A stretch of 64,000 nucleotides of DNA from Hydractinia symbiolongicarpus (GCF_029227915.1 NC_079882.1:15698501-15762500), one strand, 5' to 3'; positions 1 through 12,299 are shown, numbered from the stretch's first letter. A program made the numbers and translations. The notes: a model not told the origin generated them from the sequence alone.

Positions 1-123
1 AAGAGTGTTCTAAGGCAACTTCGCCAATGAAAACGACTTGGGACGTTGTAGTGCATTGAGACTGGAAGGAATAGTCAAATGGCAACCTGCGCAGCCAGAT
101 GGAACTATGTGATTTACGTGTGA

Positions 124-162
124 GGCCTTTATTAGACTGCAAAAGGCCATATTACAGCCTTT
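124..162. repeat. Overlapping hairpin arms in each monomer (first intact example)
   Basis: GGCCTTT (124-130) and AAAGGCC (142-148) are a perfect 7-bp inverted repeat around an 11-nt loop. AAAGGC (142-147) can pair instead with GCCTTT (157-162) around a 9-nt loop. The middle arm is therefore shared by two mutually exclusive hairpins. The three arms are present in most monomers. Some monomers damage an arm (GGACTTT, AAAGCCC or AAAGGGCC forms). Short dyads are known to be enriched in centromeric satellites that lack a CENP-B box. A role here is inference. Confidence 0.7.
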
Positions 163-172
163 ATAGGACTGT
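125..172. repeat. Internal direct repeat within the monomer
   Basis: GCCTTTATTAGACTGC (125-140) and GCCTTTATAGGACTGT (157-172) match at 13 of 16 positions, 32 bp apart. This suggests a short ancient duplication inside the monomer and gives a local substrate for slippage. Confidence 0.6.
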
Positions 173-252
173 GCACGTAGTTCAGAGTGTTGTAAAGCAA
201 TGGCGCTAATGAAAACGACTTGGGACGTTGTAGCACATGGAGACTGGAAGGA

Positions 253-513
253 CTAGACCAATGGTAACCTGCGCAGGCAGGTGAAACCACGTGATTTACG
301 TATGAAGCCTTTACTAGACCGCAAAAGGCCAAATACAGCCTTTATAGGACTGTGCACGTACTTAAGAGTGTTGTAAGGCAACGGCGCTAATGAAAACGAC
401 TTGGGACGTTGTAGCGCATTGAAATTGGAAGGACTAGGCCAATGGTAACCTGCGCAGACCGGTAAAACCACGTGATTTACGTGTGAGGCCTTTATTAGAC
501 TGCAAAAGGCCAT
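253..513. repeat. 181-bp monomer lacking one T (type 1), 8 copies
   Basis: AAAGGCCAAATACAGCC has lost one T relative to the usual AAATTACAGCC. The lesion lies near 331, 3328, 5693, 8326, 15689, 21235, 23782 and 48556, always in the same monomer context (GTATGAAGCCTTTACTAGAC just before). The one-base loss shifts the antisense frame so that an open stretch runs 86 codons instead of 66. This is a frame effect and does not indicate a gene. Confidence 0.85.
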
Positions 514-668
514 ATTACAGCCTTTATGGGACTGTGCACGTAGTTAAGAGTGTTGTAAAGCAACGGCGCCAATGAAAACGACTTGGGACGTTGTAGCGCA
601 TTGAGACTGTAAGGACTAGGCCAATGGTAACCTGCGCAGACAGGTGAAACCACGTGATTTACGTGTGA
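487..668. repeat. Representative full-length 182-bp monomer
   Basis: This unit is used here as the phase reference, starting at GGCCTTT. It belongs to the commonest class: GGCGCCAATG, then GTAGCGCATTGAGACTG, then TGCGCAGACAGG. It has 85 G+C and 9 CpG by hand count (35 C, 50 G), so CpG is close to the number expected from composition. Its one oddity is TTTATGGGAC where most units have TTTATAGGAC. It contains palindromic hexamers that recur across the array: AGGCCT (spanning the unit boundary), GTGCAC, GGCGCC, TGCGCA and CACGTG. Confidence 0.93.
651..665. repeat. CACGT-N5-ACGTG dyad (example site)
   Basis: CACGTGATTTACGTG has 5-bp arms CACGT and ACGTG separated by five bases, and its left half is the palindrome CACGTG (E-box type). 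It is retained in most monomers. Recurrent exceptions are CATGTG, CTACGTG, CTATGTG, CAACGTG, GATTAACGTG and ACGTATG forms. Whether any protein binds it cannot be read from the sequence. Confidence 0.65.
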
Positions 669-757
669 GGCCTTTATTAGACTGCAAAAGGCCATATTAC
701 AGCCTTTATAAGACTGTGCACGTAGTTAAGAGTGTTGTAAAGCAACGGCGCCAATGA
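669..757. repeat. 86-bp truncated monomer (type example; 15 copies in window)
   Basis: A 96-bp internal deletion joins CCAATG directly to ACTTTACTACACTG, leaving 86 bp between equivalent landmarks. All copies share this junction and the following private bases CACTGTAAAAGGCCATAAT, so they descend from one event. The last base before the junction is at 756, 6118, 8751, 16114, 24207, 29030, 30393, 31938, 33301, 39167, 41618, 48981, 52706, 56422 and 59425. Copies occur inside HOR families A, B, C, F and the D spacer, so the deletion predates their separation or was spread between them. There is almost no microhomology at the join. Confidence 0.92.
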
Positions 758-2997
758 CTTTACTACACTGTAAAAGGCCATAATACAGCCTTTATAGGAC
801 TGTGCACGTAGTTAAGAGTGTTCTAAGGCAACTTTGCCAATGAAAACGACTTGGGACGGTGTAGTGCATTGAGACTGGAAGGAATAGTCCAATGGTAACC
901 TGCGCAGGCATATGGAACCACGTGATTTACGAGTGAGGCCTTTATTAGACTGCAAAAGGCCATATTACAGCCTTTATAGGACTGTGCACGTAGTTAAGAG
1001 TGTTGTAAGGCAACGGCGCTAATGAAAACCACTTGGAACGTTGTAGTGCATTGAGACTGGAAGGAATGGTCCAATGGTAACATGCGTAGGCAGATGGAAC
1101 CACGTGATTTACGTGTGAGGACTTTATTAGACTGCAAAAGGCCATATTACAGCCTTTATAGGACTGTGCACGTAGTTAAGAGTGTCTTAAGGCAACGGCG
1201 CTAATGAAAACGACTTGAGACGTTGTAGCACATTGAAACTGAAAGGACTAAGCCAATGGAAACCTGCACAGGCAAATGGAACCACGTGATTTACGTGTGA
1301 GGCTTTTATTAGACTGCAAAAGGCCATAATACAGCCTTTATAGGACTGTGGACGTAGTTAAGAGTGTTCTAAGGCAACTTCGCTAATGAAAACGACTTGG
1401 GACGTTGTAACGCATTGAGAATGGAAGGACTAGGTCAATGGTGACCTGCGCAGACCGGTGAAACCACGTGATTAACGTGTGAGGCCTTTATTAGACTGTA
1501 AAGGGCCATATTACAGCCTTTATAGGACTGTGCACGTAGTTAAGAGTGTTCTAAGGCAACTTCGCCATTGAAAATGACTTGGGACGTTGTAGCGCATTGA
1601 AACTGTAAGGACTAGGCCAATGGTAAGCTACGCAGACAGGTGAAACCACGTGATTTACGTGTGAGGCCTTTATTACACTGCAAAAGGCCATATTACAGCC
1701 TTTATAGGACTGTGCAGGTAGTTAAGAGTGTTGTAAAGCAACGGCGCCAATGAAAACGACTTGGGACGTTGTAGCGCATTGAGACTGTAAGGACTAGGCC
1801 AATGGTAACCTACGCAGACAGGTGAAACCACGTGATTTACGTGTGAGGCCTTTATTACACTGCAAAAGGCCATATTACAGCCTTTATAGGACTGTGCACG
1901 TAGTTAAGAGTGTTGTAAAGCAACGGCGCCAATGAAAACGACTTGGGACGTTGTAGCGCATTGAGACTGTAAGGACTAGGCCAATGGTAACCTGCGCAGA
2001 CAGGTGAAACCACGTGATTAACGTGTGAGGCCTTTATTAGACTGTAAAGGGCCATATTACAGCCTTTATAGGACTGTGCACGTAGTTAAAAGTGTTCTAA
2101 GGCAACTTCGCCATTGAAAATGACTTGGGACGTTGTAGCGCATTGAGACTGTAAGGACTAGGCCAATGGTAAGCTACGCAGACAGGTGAAACCACGTGAT
2201 TTACGTGTGAGGCCTTTATTACACTGCAAAAGGCCATATTACAGCATTTATAGGACTGTGCACGTAGTTAAGAGTGTTGTAAAGCAACGGCGCCAATGAA
2301 AACGACTTGGGACGTTGTAGCGCATTGAGACTGTAAGGACTAGGCTAATGGTAACCTACGCAGACAGGTGAAACCACGTGATTTACGTGTGAGGCCTTTA
2401 TTACACTGCAAAAGGCCATATTACAGCCTTTATAGGACTGTGCACGTAGTTAAGAGTGTTGTAAAGCAACGGCGCCAATGAAAACGACTTGGGACGTTGT
2501 AGCGCATTGAGACTGTAAGGACTAGGCCAATGGTAACCTGCGCAGACAGGTGAAACCACGTGATTAACGTGTGAGGCCTTTATTAGACTGTAAAGGGCCA
2601 TATTACAGCCTTTATAGGACTGTGCACGTAGTTAAAAGTGTTCTAAGGCAACTTCGCCATTGAAAATGACTTGGGACGTTGTAGCGCATTGAGACTGTAA
2701 GGACTAGGCCAATGGTAAGCTACGCAGACAGGTGAAACCACGTGATTTACGTGTGAGGCCTTTATTACACTGCAAAAGGCCATATTACAGCATTTATAGG
2801 ACTGTGCACGTAGTTAAGAGTGTTGTAAAGCAACGGCGCCAATGAAAACGACTTGGGACGTTGTAGCGCATTGAGACTGTAAGGACTAGGCCAATGGTAA
2901 CCTGCGCAGACAGGTGAAACCACGTGATTTACGTGTGAGGCCTTTATTAGACTGCAAAAGGCCATATTACAGCCTTTATAGGACTGTGCACGTAGTT

Positions 2998-5362
2998 AAG
3001 AGTGTTCTAAGGCAACTTCGCCAATGAAAACGACTTGGGACGTTGTAGTGCATTGAGACTGGAAGGAATAGTCAAATGGCAACCTGCGCAGCCAGATGGA
3101 ACTATGTGATTTACGTGTGAGGCCTTTATTAGACTGCAAAAGGCCATATTACAGCCTTTATAGGACTGTGCACGTAGTTCAGAGTGTTGTAAAGCAATGG
3201 CGCTAATGAAAACGACTTGGGACGTTGTAGCACATGGAGACTGGAAGGACTAGACCAATGGTAACCTGCGCAGGCAGGTGAAACCACGTGATTTACGTAT
3301 GAAGCCTTTACTAGACCGCAAAAGGCCAAATACAGCCTTTATAGGACTGTGCACGTAGTTAAGAGTGTTGTAAGGCAACGGCGCTAATGAAAACGACTTG
3401 GGACGTTGTAGCGCATTGAAATTGGAAGGACTAGGCCAATGGTAACCTGCGTAGGCAGATGGAACCACGTGATTTACGTGTGAGGACTTTATTAGACTGC
3501 AAAATGCCATATTACAGCCTTTATAGGACTGTGCACGTAGTTAAGAGTGTCTTAAGGCAACGGCGCTAATGAAAACGACTTGAGACGTTGTAGCACATTG
3601 AAACTGAAAGGACTAAGCCAATGAAAACCTGCACAGGCAAATGCAACCACGTGATTTACGTGTGAGGCCTTTATTAGACTGCAAAAGGCCATAATACAGC
3701 CTTTATAGGACTGTGCACGTAGTTAAGAGTGTTGTAAGGCAACGGCGCTAATGAAAACCACTTGGAACGTTGTAGTGCATTGAGACTGGAAGGAATGGTC
3801 CAATGGTAACCTGCGTAGGCAGATGGAACCACGTGATTTACGTGTGAGGACTTTATTAGACTGCAAAAGCCCATATTACAGCCTTTATAGGACTGTGCAC
3901 GTATTTAAGAGTGTCTTAAGGCAACGGCGCTAATGAAAACGACTTGAGACGTTGTAGCACATTGAAACTGAAAGGACTAAGCCAATGGAAACCTGCACAG
4001 GCAAATGGAACCACGTGATTTACGTGTGAGGCTTTTATTAGACTGCAAAAGGCCATAATACAGCCTTTATAGGACTGTGGACGTAGTTAAGAGTGTTCTA
4101 AGGCAACTTCGCTAATGAAAACGACTTGGGACGTTGTAACGCATTGAGAATGGAAGGACTAGGTCAATGGTGACCTGCGCAGACCGGTGAAACCACGTGA
4201 TTAACGTGTGAGGCCTTTATTAGACTGTAAAGGGCCATATTACAGCCTTTATAGGACTGTGCACGTAGTTAAGAGTGTTCTAAGGCAACTTCGCTATTGA
4301 AAATGACTTGGGACGTTGTAGCGCATTGAAACTGTAAGGACTAGGCCAATGGTAAGCTACGCAGACAGGTGAAACCACGTGATTTACGTGTGAGGCCTTT
4401 ATTACACTGCAAAAGGCCATATTACAGCCTTTATAGGACTGTGCACGTAGTTAAGAGTGTTGTAAAGCAACGGCGCCAATGAAAACGACTTGGGACGTTG
4501 TAGCGCATTGAGACTGTAAGGACTAGGCCAATGGTAACCTACGCAGACAGGTGAAACCACGTGATTTACGTGTGAGGCCTTTATTACACTGCAAAAGGCC
4601 ATATTACAGCCTTTATAGGACTGTGCACGTAGTTAAGAGTGTTGTAAAGCAACGGCGCCAATGAAAACGACTTGGGACGTTGTAGCGCATTGAGACTGTA
4701 AGGACTAGGCCAATGGTAACCTGCGCAGACAGGTGAAACCACGTGATTAACGTGTGAGGCCTTTATTAGACTGTAAAGGGCCATATTACAGCCTTTATAG
4801 GACTGTGCACGTAGTTAAAAGTGTTCTAAGGCAACTTCGCCATTGAAAATGACTTGGGACGTTGTAGCGCATTGAGACTGTAAGGACTAGGCCAATGGTA
4901 AGCTACGCAGACAGGTGAAACCACGTGATTTACGTGTGAGGCCTTTATTACACTGCAAAAGGCCATATTACAGCATTTATAGGACTGTGCACGTAGTTAA
5001 GAGTGTTGTAAAGCAACGGCGCCAATGAAAACGACTTGGGACGTTGTAGCGCATTGAGACTGTAAGGACTAGGCTAATGGTAACCTACGCAGACAGGTGA
5101 AACCACGTGATTTACGTGTGAGGCCTTTATTACACTGCAAAAGGCCATATTACAGCCTTTATAGGACTGTGCACGTAGTTAAGAGTGTTGTAAAGCAACG
5201 GCGCCAATGAAAACGACCTGGGACGTTGTAGCGCATTGAGACTGTAAGGACTAGGCCAATGGTAACCTGCGCAGACAGGTGAAACCACGTGATTTACGTG
5301 TGAGGCCTTTATTAGACTGCAAAAGGCCATATTACAGCCTTTATAGGACTGTGCACGTAGTT
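2998..5362. repeat. HOR-A copy 2 (2,365 bp)
   Basis: It starts like copies 1 and 3. Near 3,430-3,450 it jumps from the GAAATTGGAAGG monomer directly into GCGTAGGCAG sequence that in copy 1 lies further on, so it lacks the 86-bp monomer. The two-monomer segment carrying GTGTCTTAAGG occurs twice (near 3,550 and 3,914). Length is 13 x 182 - 1, which fits one 181-bp monomer. Confidence 0.82.
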
Positions 5363-7995
5363 AAGAGTGTTCTAAGGCAACTTCGCCAATGAAAACGACT
5401 TGGGACGTTGTAGTGCATTGAGACTGGAAGGAATAGTCAAATGGCAACCTGCGCAGCCAGATGGAACTATGTGATTTACGTGTGAGGCCTTTATTAGACT
5501 GCAAAAGGCCATATTACAGCCTTTATAGGACTGTGCACGTAGTTCAGAGTGTTGTAAAGCAATGGCGCTAATGAAAACGACTTGGGACGTTGTAGCACAT
5601 GGAGACTGGAAGGACTAGACCAATGGTAACCTGCGCAGGCAGGTGAAACCACGTGATTTACGTATGAAGCCTTTACTAGACCGCAAAAGGCCAAATACAG
5701 CCTTTATAGGACTGTGCACGTAGTTAAGAGTGTTGTAAGGCAACGGCGCTAATGAAAACGACTTGGGACGTTGTAGCGCATTGAAATTGGAAGGACTAGG
5801 CCAATGGTAACCTGCGCAGACCGGTAAAACCACGTGATTTACGTGTGAGGCCTTTATTAGACTGCAAAAGGCCATATTACAGCCTTTATGGGACTGTGCA
5901 CGTAGTTAAGAGTGTTGTAAAGCAACGGCGCCAATGAAAACGACTTGGGACGTTGTAGCGCATTGAGACTGTAAGGACTAGGCCAATGGTAACCTGCGCA
6001 GACAGGTGAAACCACGTGATTTACGTGTGAGGCCTTTATTAGACTGCAAAAGGCCATATTACAGCCTTTATAAGACTGTGCACGTAGTTAAGAGTGTTGT
6101 AAAGCAACGGCGCCAATGACTTTACTACACTGTAAAAGGCCATAATACAGCCTTTATAGGACTGTGCACGTAGTTAAGAGTGTTCTAAGGCAACTTTGCC
6201 AATGAAAACGACTTGGGACGGTGTAGTGCATTGAGACTGGAAGGAATAGTCCAATGGTAACCTGCGCAGGCATATGGAACCACGTGATTTACGAGTGAGG
6301 CCTTTATTAGACTGCAAAAGGCCATATTACAGCCTTTATAGGACTGTGCACGTAGTTAAGAGTGTTGTAAGGCAACGGCGCTAATGAAAACCACTTGGAA
6401 CGTTGTAGTGCATTGAGACTGGAAGGAATGGTCCAATGGTAACCTGCGTAGGCAGATGGAACCACGTGATTTACGTGTGAGGACTTTATTAGACTGCAAA
6501 AGGCCATATTACAGCCTTTATAGGACTGTGCACGTAGTTAAGAGTGTCTTAAGGCAACGGCGCTAATGAAAACGACTTGAGACGTTGTAGCACATTGAAA
6601 CTGAAAGGACTAAGCCAATGGAAACCTGCACAGGCAAATGGAACCACGTGATTTACGTGTGAGGCTTTTATTAGACTGCAAAAGGCCATAATACAGCCTT
6701 TATAGGACTGTGGACGTAGTTAGGAGTGTTCTAAGGCAACTTCGCTAATGAAAACGACTTGGGACGTTGTAACGCATTGAGAATGGAAGGACTAGGTCAA
6801 TGGTGACCTGCGCAGACCGGTGAAACCACGTGATTAACGTGTGAGGCCTTTATTAGACTGTAAAGGGCCATATTACAGCCTTTATAGGACTGTGCACGTA
6901 GTTAAGAGTGTTCTAAGGCAACTTCGCCATTGAAAATGACTTGGGACGTTGTAGCGCATTGAAACTGTAAGGACTAGGCCAATGGTAAGCTACGCAGACA
7001 GGTGAAACCACGTGATTTACGTGTGAGGCCTTTATTACACTGCAAAAGGCCATATTACAGCCTTTATAGGACTGTGCAGGTAGTTAAGAGTGTTGTAAAG
7101 CAACGGCGCCAATGAAAACGACTTGGGACGTTGTAGCGCATTGAGACTGTAAGGACTAGGCCAATGGTAACCTACGCAGACAGGTGAAACCACGTGATTT
7201 ACGTGTGAGGCCTTTATTACACTGCAAAAGGCCATATTACAGCCTTTATAGGACTGTGCACGTAGTTAAGAGTGTTGTAAAGCAACGGCGCCAATGAAAA
7301 CGACTTGGGACGTTGTAGCGCATTGAGACTGTAAGGACTAGGCCAATGGTAACCTGCGCAGACAGGTGAAACCACGTGATTAACGTGTGAGGCCTTTATT
7401 AGACTGTAAAGGGCCATATTACAGCCTTTATAGGACTGTGCACGTAGTTAAAAGTGTTCTAAGGCAACTTCGCCATTGAAAATGACTTGGGACGTTGTAG
7501 CGCATTGAGACTGTAAGGACTAGGCCAATGGTAAGCTACGCAGACAGGTGAAACCACGTGATTTACGTGTGAGGCCTTTATTACACTGCAAAAGGCCATA
7601 TTACAGCATTTATAGGACTGTGCACGTAGTTAAGAGTGTTGTAAAGCAACGGCGCCAATGAAAACGACTTGGGACGTTGTAGCGCATTGAGACTGTAAGG
7701 ACTAGGCTAATGGTAACCTACGCAGACAGGTGAAACCACGTGATTTACGTGTGAGGCCTTTATTACACTGCAAAAGGCCATATTACAGCCTTTATAGGAC
7801 TGTGCACGTAGTTAAGAGTGTTGTAAAGCAACGGCGCCAATGAAAACGACCTGGGACGTTGTAGCGCATTGAGACTGTAAGGATTAGGCCAATGGTAACC
7901 TGCGCAGACAGGTGAAACCACGTGATTTACGTGTGAGGCCTTTATTAGACTGCAAAAGGCCATATTACAGCCTTTATAGGACTGTGCACGTAGTT
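5363..7995. repeat. HOR-A copy 3 (2,633 bp)
   Basis: Most features of copy 1 recur at an offset of exactly 5,362: the 181-bp monomer near 5,693, the 86-bp monomer at 6,118/6,119, and the GTGTCTTAAGG monomer. Length equals 13 x 182 + 181 + 86, that is 15 units. I take this as the reference form of HOR-A. Confidence 0.85.
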
Positions 7996-8965
7996 AAGAG
8001 TGTTCTAAGGCAACTTCGCCAATGAAAACGACTTGGGACGTTGTAGTGCATTGAGACTGGAAGGAATAGTCAAATGGCAACCTGCGCAGCCAGATGGAAC
8101 TATGTGATTTACGTGTGAGGCCTTTATTAGACTGCAAAAGGCCATATTACAGCCTTTATAGGACTGTGCACGTAGTTCAGAGTGTTGTAAAGCAATGGCG
8201 CTAATGAAAACGACTTGGGACGTTGTAGCACATGGAGACTGGAAGGACTAGACCAATGGTAACCTGCGCAGGCAGGTGAAACCACGTGATTTACGTATGA
8301 AGCCTTTACTAGACCGCAAAAGGCCAAATACAGCCTTTATAGGACTGTGCACGTAGTTAAGAGTGTTGTAAGGCAACGGCGCTAATGAAAACGACTTGGG
8401 ACGTTGTAGCGCATTGAAATTGGAAGGACTAGGCCAATGGTAACCTGCGCAGACCGGTAAAACCACGTGATTTACGTGTGAGGCCTTTATTAGACTGCAA
8501 AAGGCCATATTACAGCCTTTATGGGACTGTGCACGTAGTTAAGAGTGTTGTAAAGCAACGGCGCCAATGAAAACGACTTGGGACGTTGTAGCGCATTGAG
8601 ACTGTAAGGACTAGGCCAATGGTAACCTGCGCAGACAGGTGAAACCACGTGATTTACGTGTGAGGCCTTTATTAGACTGCAAAAGGCCATATTACAGCCT
8701 TTATAAGACTGTGCACGTAGTTAAGAGTGTTGTAAAGCAACGGCGCCAATGACTTTACTACACTGTAAAAGGCCATAATACAGCCTTTATAGGACTGTGC
8801 ACGTAGTTAAGAGTGTTCTAAGGCAACTTTGCCAATGAAAACGACTTGGGACGGTGTAGTGCATTGAGACTGGAAGGAATAGTCCAATGGTAACCTGCGC
8901 AGGCATATGGAACCACGTGATTTACGAGTGAGGCCTTTATTAGACTGCAAAAGGCCATATTACAG
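7996..8965. repeat. HOR-A copy 4, partial
   Basis: It matches copy 3 at an offset of 2,633 through the 181-bp monomer (8,326) and the 86-bp monomer (8,751/8,752). It diverges at ACAGACTTTATAGG near 8,965, where copy 3 has ACAGCCTTTATAGG followed by another monomer class. Confidence 0.82.
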
Positions 8966-9295
8966 ACTTTATAGGACTGTGCACGTAGTTAAGAGTGTTC
9001 TAAGGCAACTTCGCTAATGAAAACGACTTGGGACGTTGTAGCGCATTGAGACTGGAAGGACTAGGCCAATGGAAACCTGCACAGGCAAATGGAACCACGT
9101 GATTTACGTGTGAGGCCTTTATTAGCGAGCAAAGGGCCATATTACAGCCTTTATAGGACTGTGCACGTAGTTAAGAGTGTTGTAAGGCAACGGCGCTAGT
9201 GAAAACGACTTGGGACGTTGTAGCGCATTGAGACTGGAAGGACTAGGTCAATGGTGACCTGCGCAGACCGGTGAAACCACGTGATTAACGTGTGA
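8966..9295. repeat. Transitional monomers between HOR-A and super-unit B
   Basis: About two monomers that fit neither neighbour. One carries TTATTAGCGAGCAAAGGGCC (near 9,120), where others read TTATTAGACTGCAAAAGGCC. The related form TTAGCGTGC is seen only at about 49,344 and 51,173. Another carries GCGCTAGTGAAAACG (near 9,194), a base change shared with 16,557, 24,650, 49,417 and 51,238. Confidence 0.6.
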
Positions 9296-12200
9296 GGCCT
9301 TTATTAGACTGCAAAAGGCCATATTACAGCCTTTATAGGACTGTGCACGTAGTTAAGAGTGTTCTAAGGCAATTTCGCCATTGAAAATGACTTGGGACGT
9401 TGTAGCGCATTGAGACTGTAAGGACTAGGCCAATGGTAACCTAGGCAGACAGGTGAAACCACGTGATTTACGTGTGAGGCCTTTATTACACTGCAAAAGG
9501 CCATATTACAGCCTTTATAGGACTGTGCACGTAGTTAAGAGTGTTCTAAGGCAACTTCGCCAATGAAAACGACTTGGGACGTTGTAGTGCATTGAGACTG
9601 GAAGGAATAGTCAAATGGCAACCTGCGCAGGCAGATGGAACTATGTGATTTACGTGTGAGGCCTTTATTAAACTGCAAAAGGCCATATTACAGCCTTTAT
9701 AGGACTGTGCACGTAGTTAAGAGTGTTGTAAAGCAATGGCGCTAATGAAAACGACTTGGGACGTTGTAGCACATGGAGACTGGAAGGACTAGACCAATGG
9801 TAATCTGCGCAGACAGGTGAAACCACGTGATTTACGTGTGAGGCCTTTATTAGACTGCAAAAGGCCATATTATAGCTTTTATAGGACTGTGCACGTAGTT
9901 AAGAGTGTTCTAAGGCAACTTCGCCAATGAAAACGACTTGGGACGTTGTAGCACATTGAGACTGGAAGGACTAGCCAATGGGAACCTGCACAGGCAAATG
10001 GAACCACGTGATTTACGTGTGAGGCCTTTATTAGACTGCAAAAGGCCATAATACAGCCTTTATAGGACTAGGGCGTAGTTAAGAGTGTTCTAAGGCAACT
10101 TCGCTAATGAAAACGACTTGGGACGTTGTAGCGCATTGAGACTGGAAGGACTAGGCCAATGGTAACCTGCGCAGACCGGTGAAACCACGTGATTTACGGG
10201 TGAGGCCTTTATTAGACTGCAAAAGGCCATATTACAGCCTTTATAGGACTGTGCACGTATTTAAGAGTGTTGTAAGGCAACAGCGATAATGAAAACGACT
10301 TGAGACGTTGTAGCGCATTTAGACTGGAAGGAATAGTCCAATGGTAACCTGCGCAGACCGATGAAACCACGTGATTAACGTGTGAGGCCTTTATTAGACT
10401 GCAAAAGGCCAAATTACAGCCTTTTTAGGACTGTGCACGTAGTTAAGAGTGTTGTAAGGCAACGGCGCTAATGAAAACCACTTGGAACGTTGTAATGCAT
10501 TGAGACTGGAAGGAATGGTCCAATGGTAACCTGCGTAGGCAGATGGAACCACGTGATTTACGTGTGAGGACTTTATTAGACTGCAAAAGGCCATATTACA
10601 GCCTTTATAGGACTGTGCACGTAGTTAAGAGTGTCTTAAGGCAACGGCGCTAATGAAAACGACTTGAGACGTTGTAGCGCATTGAGACTGTAAGGACTAG
10701 GCCAATGGTAACCTACGCAGACAGGTGAAACCACGTGATTTACGTGTGAGGCCTTTATTACACTGCAAAAGGCCATATTACAGCCTTTATAGGACTGTGC
10801 ACGTAGTTAAGAGTGTTGTAAAGCAACGGCGCCAATGAAAACGACTTGGGACGTTGTAGCGCATTGAGACTGTAAGGACTAGGCCAATGGTAACCTACGC
10901 AGACAGGTGAAACCACGTGATTTACGTGTGAGGCCTTTATTACACTGCAAAAGGCCATATTACAGCCTTTATAGGACTGTGCACGTAGTTAAGAGTGTTG
11001 TAAAGCAACGGCGCCAATGAAAACGACTTGGGACGTTGTAGCGCATTGAGACTGTAAGGACTAGGCCAATGGTAACCTGCGCAGACAGGTGAAACCACGT
11101 GATTAACGTGTGAGGCCTTTATTAGACTGTAAAGGGCCATATTACAGCCTTTATAGGACTGTGCACGTAGTTAAGAGTGTTCTAAGGCAACTTCGCCATT
11201 GAAAATGACTTGGGACGTTGTAGCGCATGGAGACTGTAAGGACTAGGCCAATGGTAAGCTACGCAGACAGGTGAAACCACGTGATTTACGTGTGAGGCCT
11301 TTATTACACTGCAAAAGGCCATATTACAGCCTTTATAGGACTGTGCACGTAGTTAAGAGTGTTGTAAAGCAACGGCGCCAATGAAAACGACTTGGAACGT
11401 TGTAGCGCATTAAGACTGTAAGGACTAGGCCAATGGTAACCTGCGCAGACAGGTGAAACCACGTGATTTACGTGTGAGGCCTTTATTAGACTGCAAAAGG
11501 CCATATTACAGCCTTTATAGGACTGTGCACGTAGTTAAGAGTGTTGTAAAGCAACGGCGCCAATGAAAACGACTTGGGACGTTGTAGCGCATTGAGACTG
11601 TAAGGACTAGGCCAATGGTAACCTACGCAGACAGGTGAAACCACGTGATTTACGTGTGAGGCCTTTATTACACTGCAAAAGGCCATATTACAGCCTTTAT
11701 AGGACTGTGCACGTAGTTAATAGTGTTGTAAAGCAACGGCGCCAATGAAAACGACTTGGGACGTTGTAGCGCATTGAGACTGTAAGGACTAGGCCAATGG
11801 TAACCTGCGCAGACAGGTGAAACCACGTGATTTACGTGTGAGGCCTTTATTAGACTGCAAAAGGCCATATTACAGCCTTTATAGGACTGTGCACGTAGTT
11901 AAGAGTGTTCTAAGGCAACTTCGCCAATGAAAACGACTTGGGACGTTGTAGTGCATTGAGACTGGAAGGAATAGTCAAATGGCAACCTGCGCAGCCAGAT
12001 GGAACTATGTGATTTACGTGTGAGGCCTTTATTAGACTGCAAAAGGCCATATTACAGCCTTTATAGGACTGTGCACGTAGTTCAGAGTGTTGTAAAGCAA
12101 TGGCGCTAATGAAAACGACTTGGGACGTTGTAGCACATGGAGACTGGAAGGACTAGACCAATGGTAACCTGCGCAGGCAGGTGAAACCACGTGATTTACG

Positions 12201-12299
12201 TATGAAGCCTTTACTAGACCGCAAAAGGCCATAATACAGCCTTTATAGGACTGTGCACGTTGTTAAGAGTGTTGTAAGGCAACGGCGCTAATGAAAACC

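Larger units (their letters stand above)
1..2997. repeat. HOR-A copy 1 (2,997 bp)
   Basis: Position 1 corresponds to 2,998, 5,363 and 7,996. The copy is full-length monomers plus one 181-bp monomer (missing T in CCAAATACAG near 331) and one 86-bp monomer (junction 756/757). It is 364 bp, two monomers, longer than copy 3, because the stretch around 1,855-2,400 recurs at 2,401 (546 bp apart, three monomers). Confidence 0.85.

Noticed and set aside
124-148. Hairpin GGCCTTT/AAAGGCC as a transcription terminator
   Set aside because: There is no T-run after the stem and it recurs in every monomer, so it is a property of the satellite.
253-513. 86-codon open frames as a distinct longer gene
   Set aside because: Their extra length comes from a single missing T in a 181-bp monomer, which shifts the frame past the usual TAA.
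651-665. CACGTG as a functional E-box promoter element
   Set aside because: No gene or promoter context exists. Its recurrence is explained by the repeat. It is kept only as a dyad of possible structural interest.
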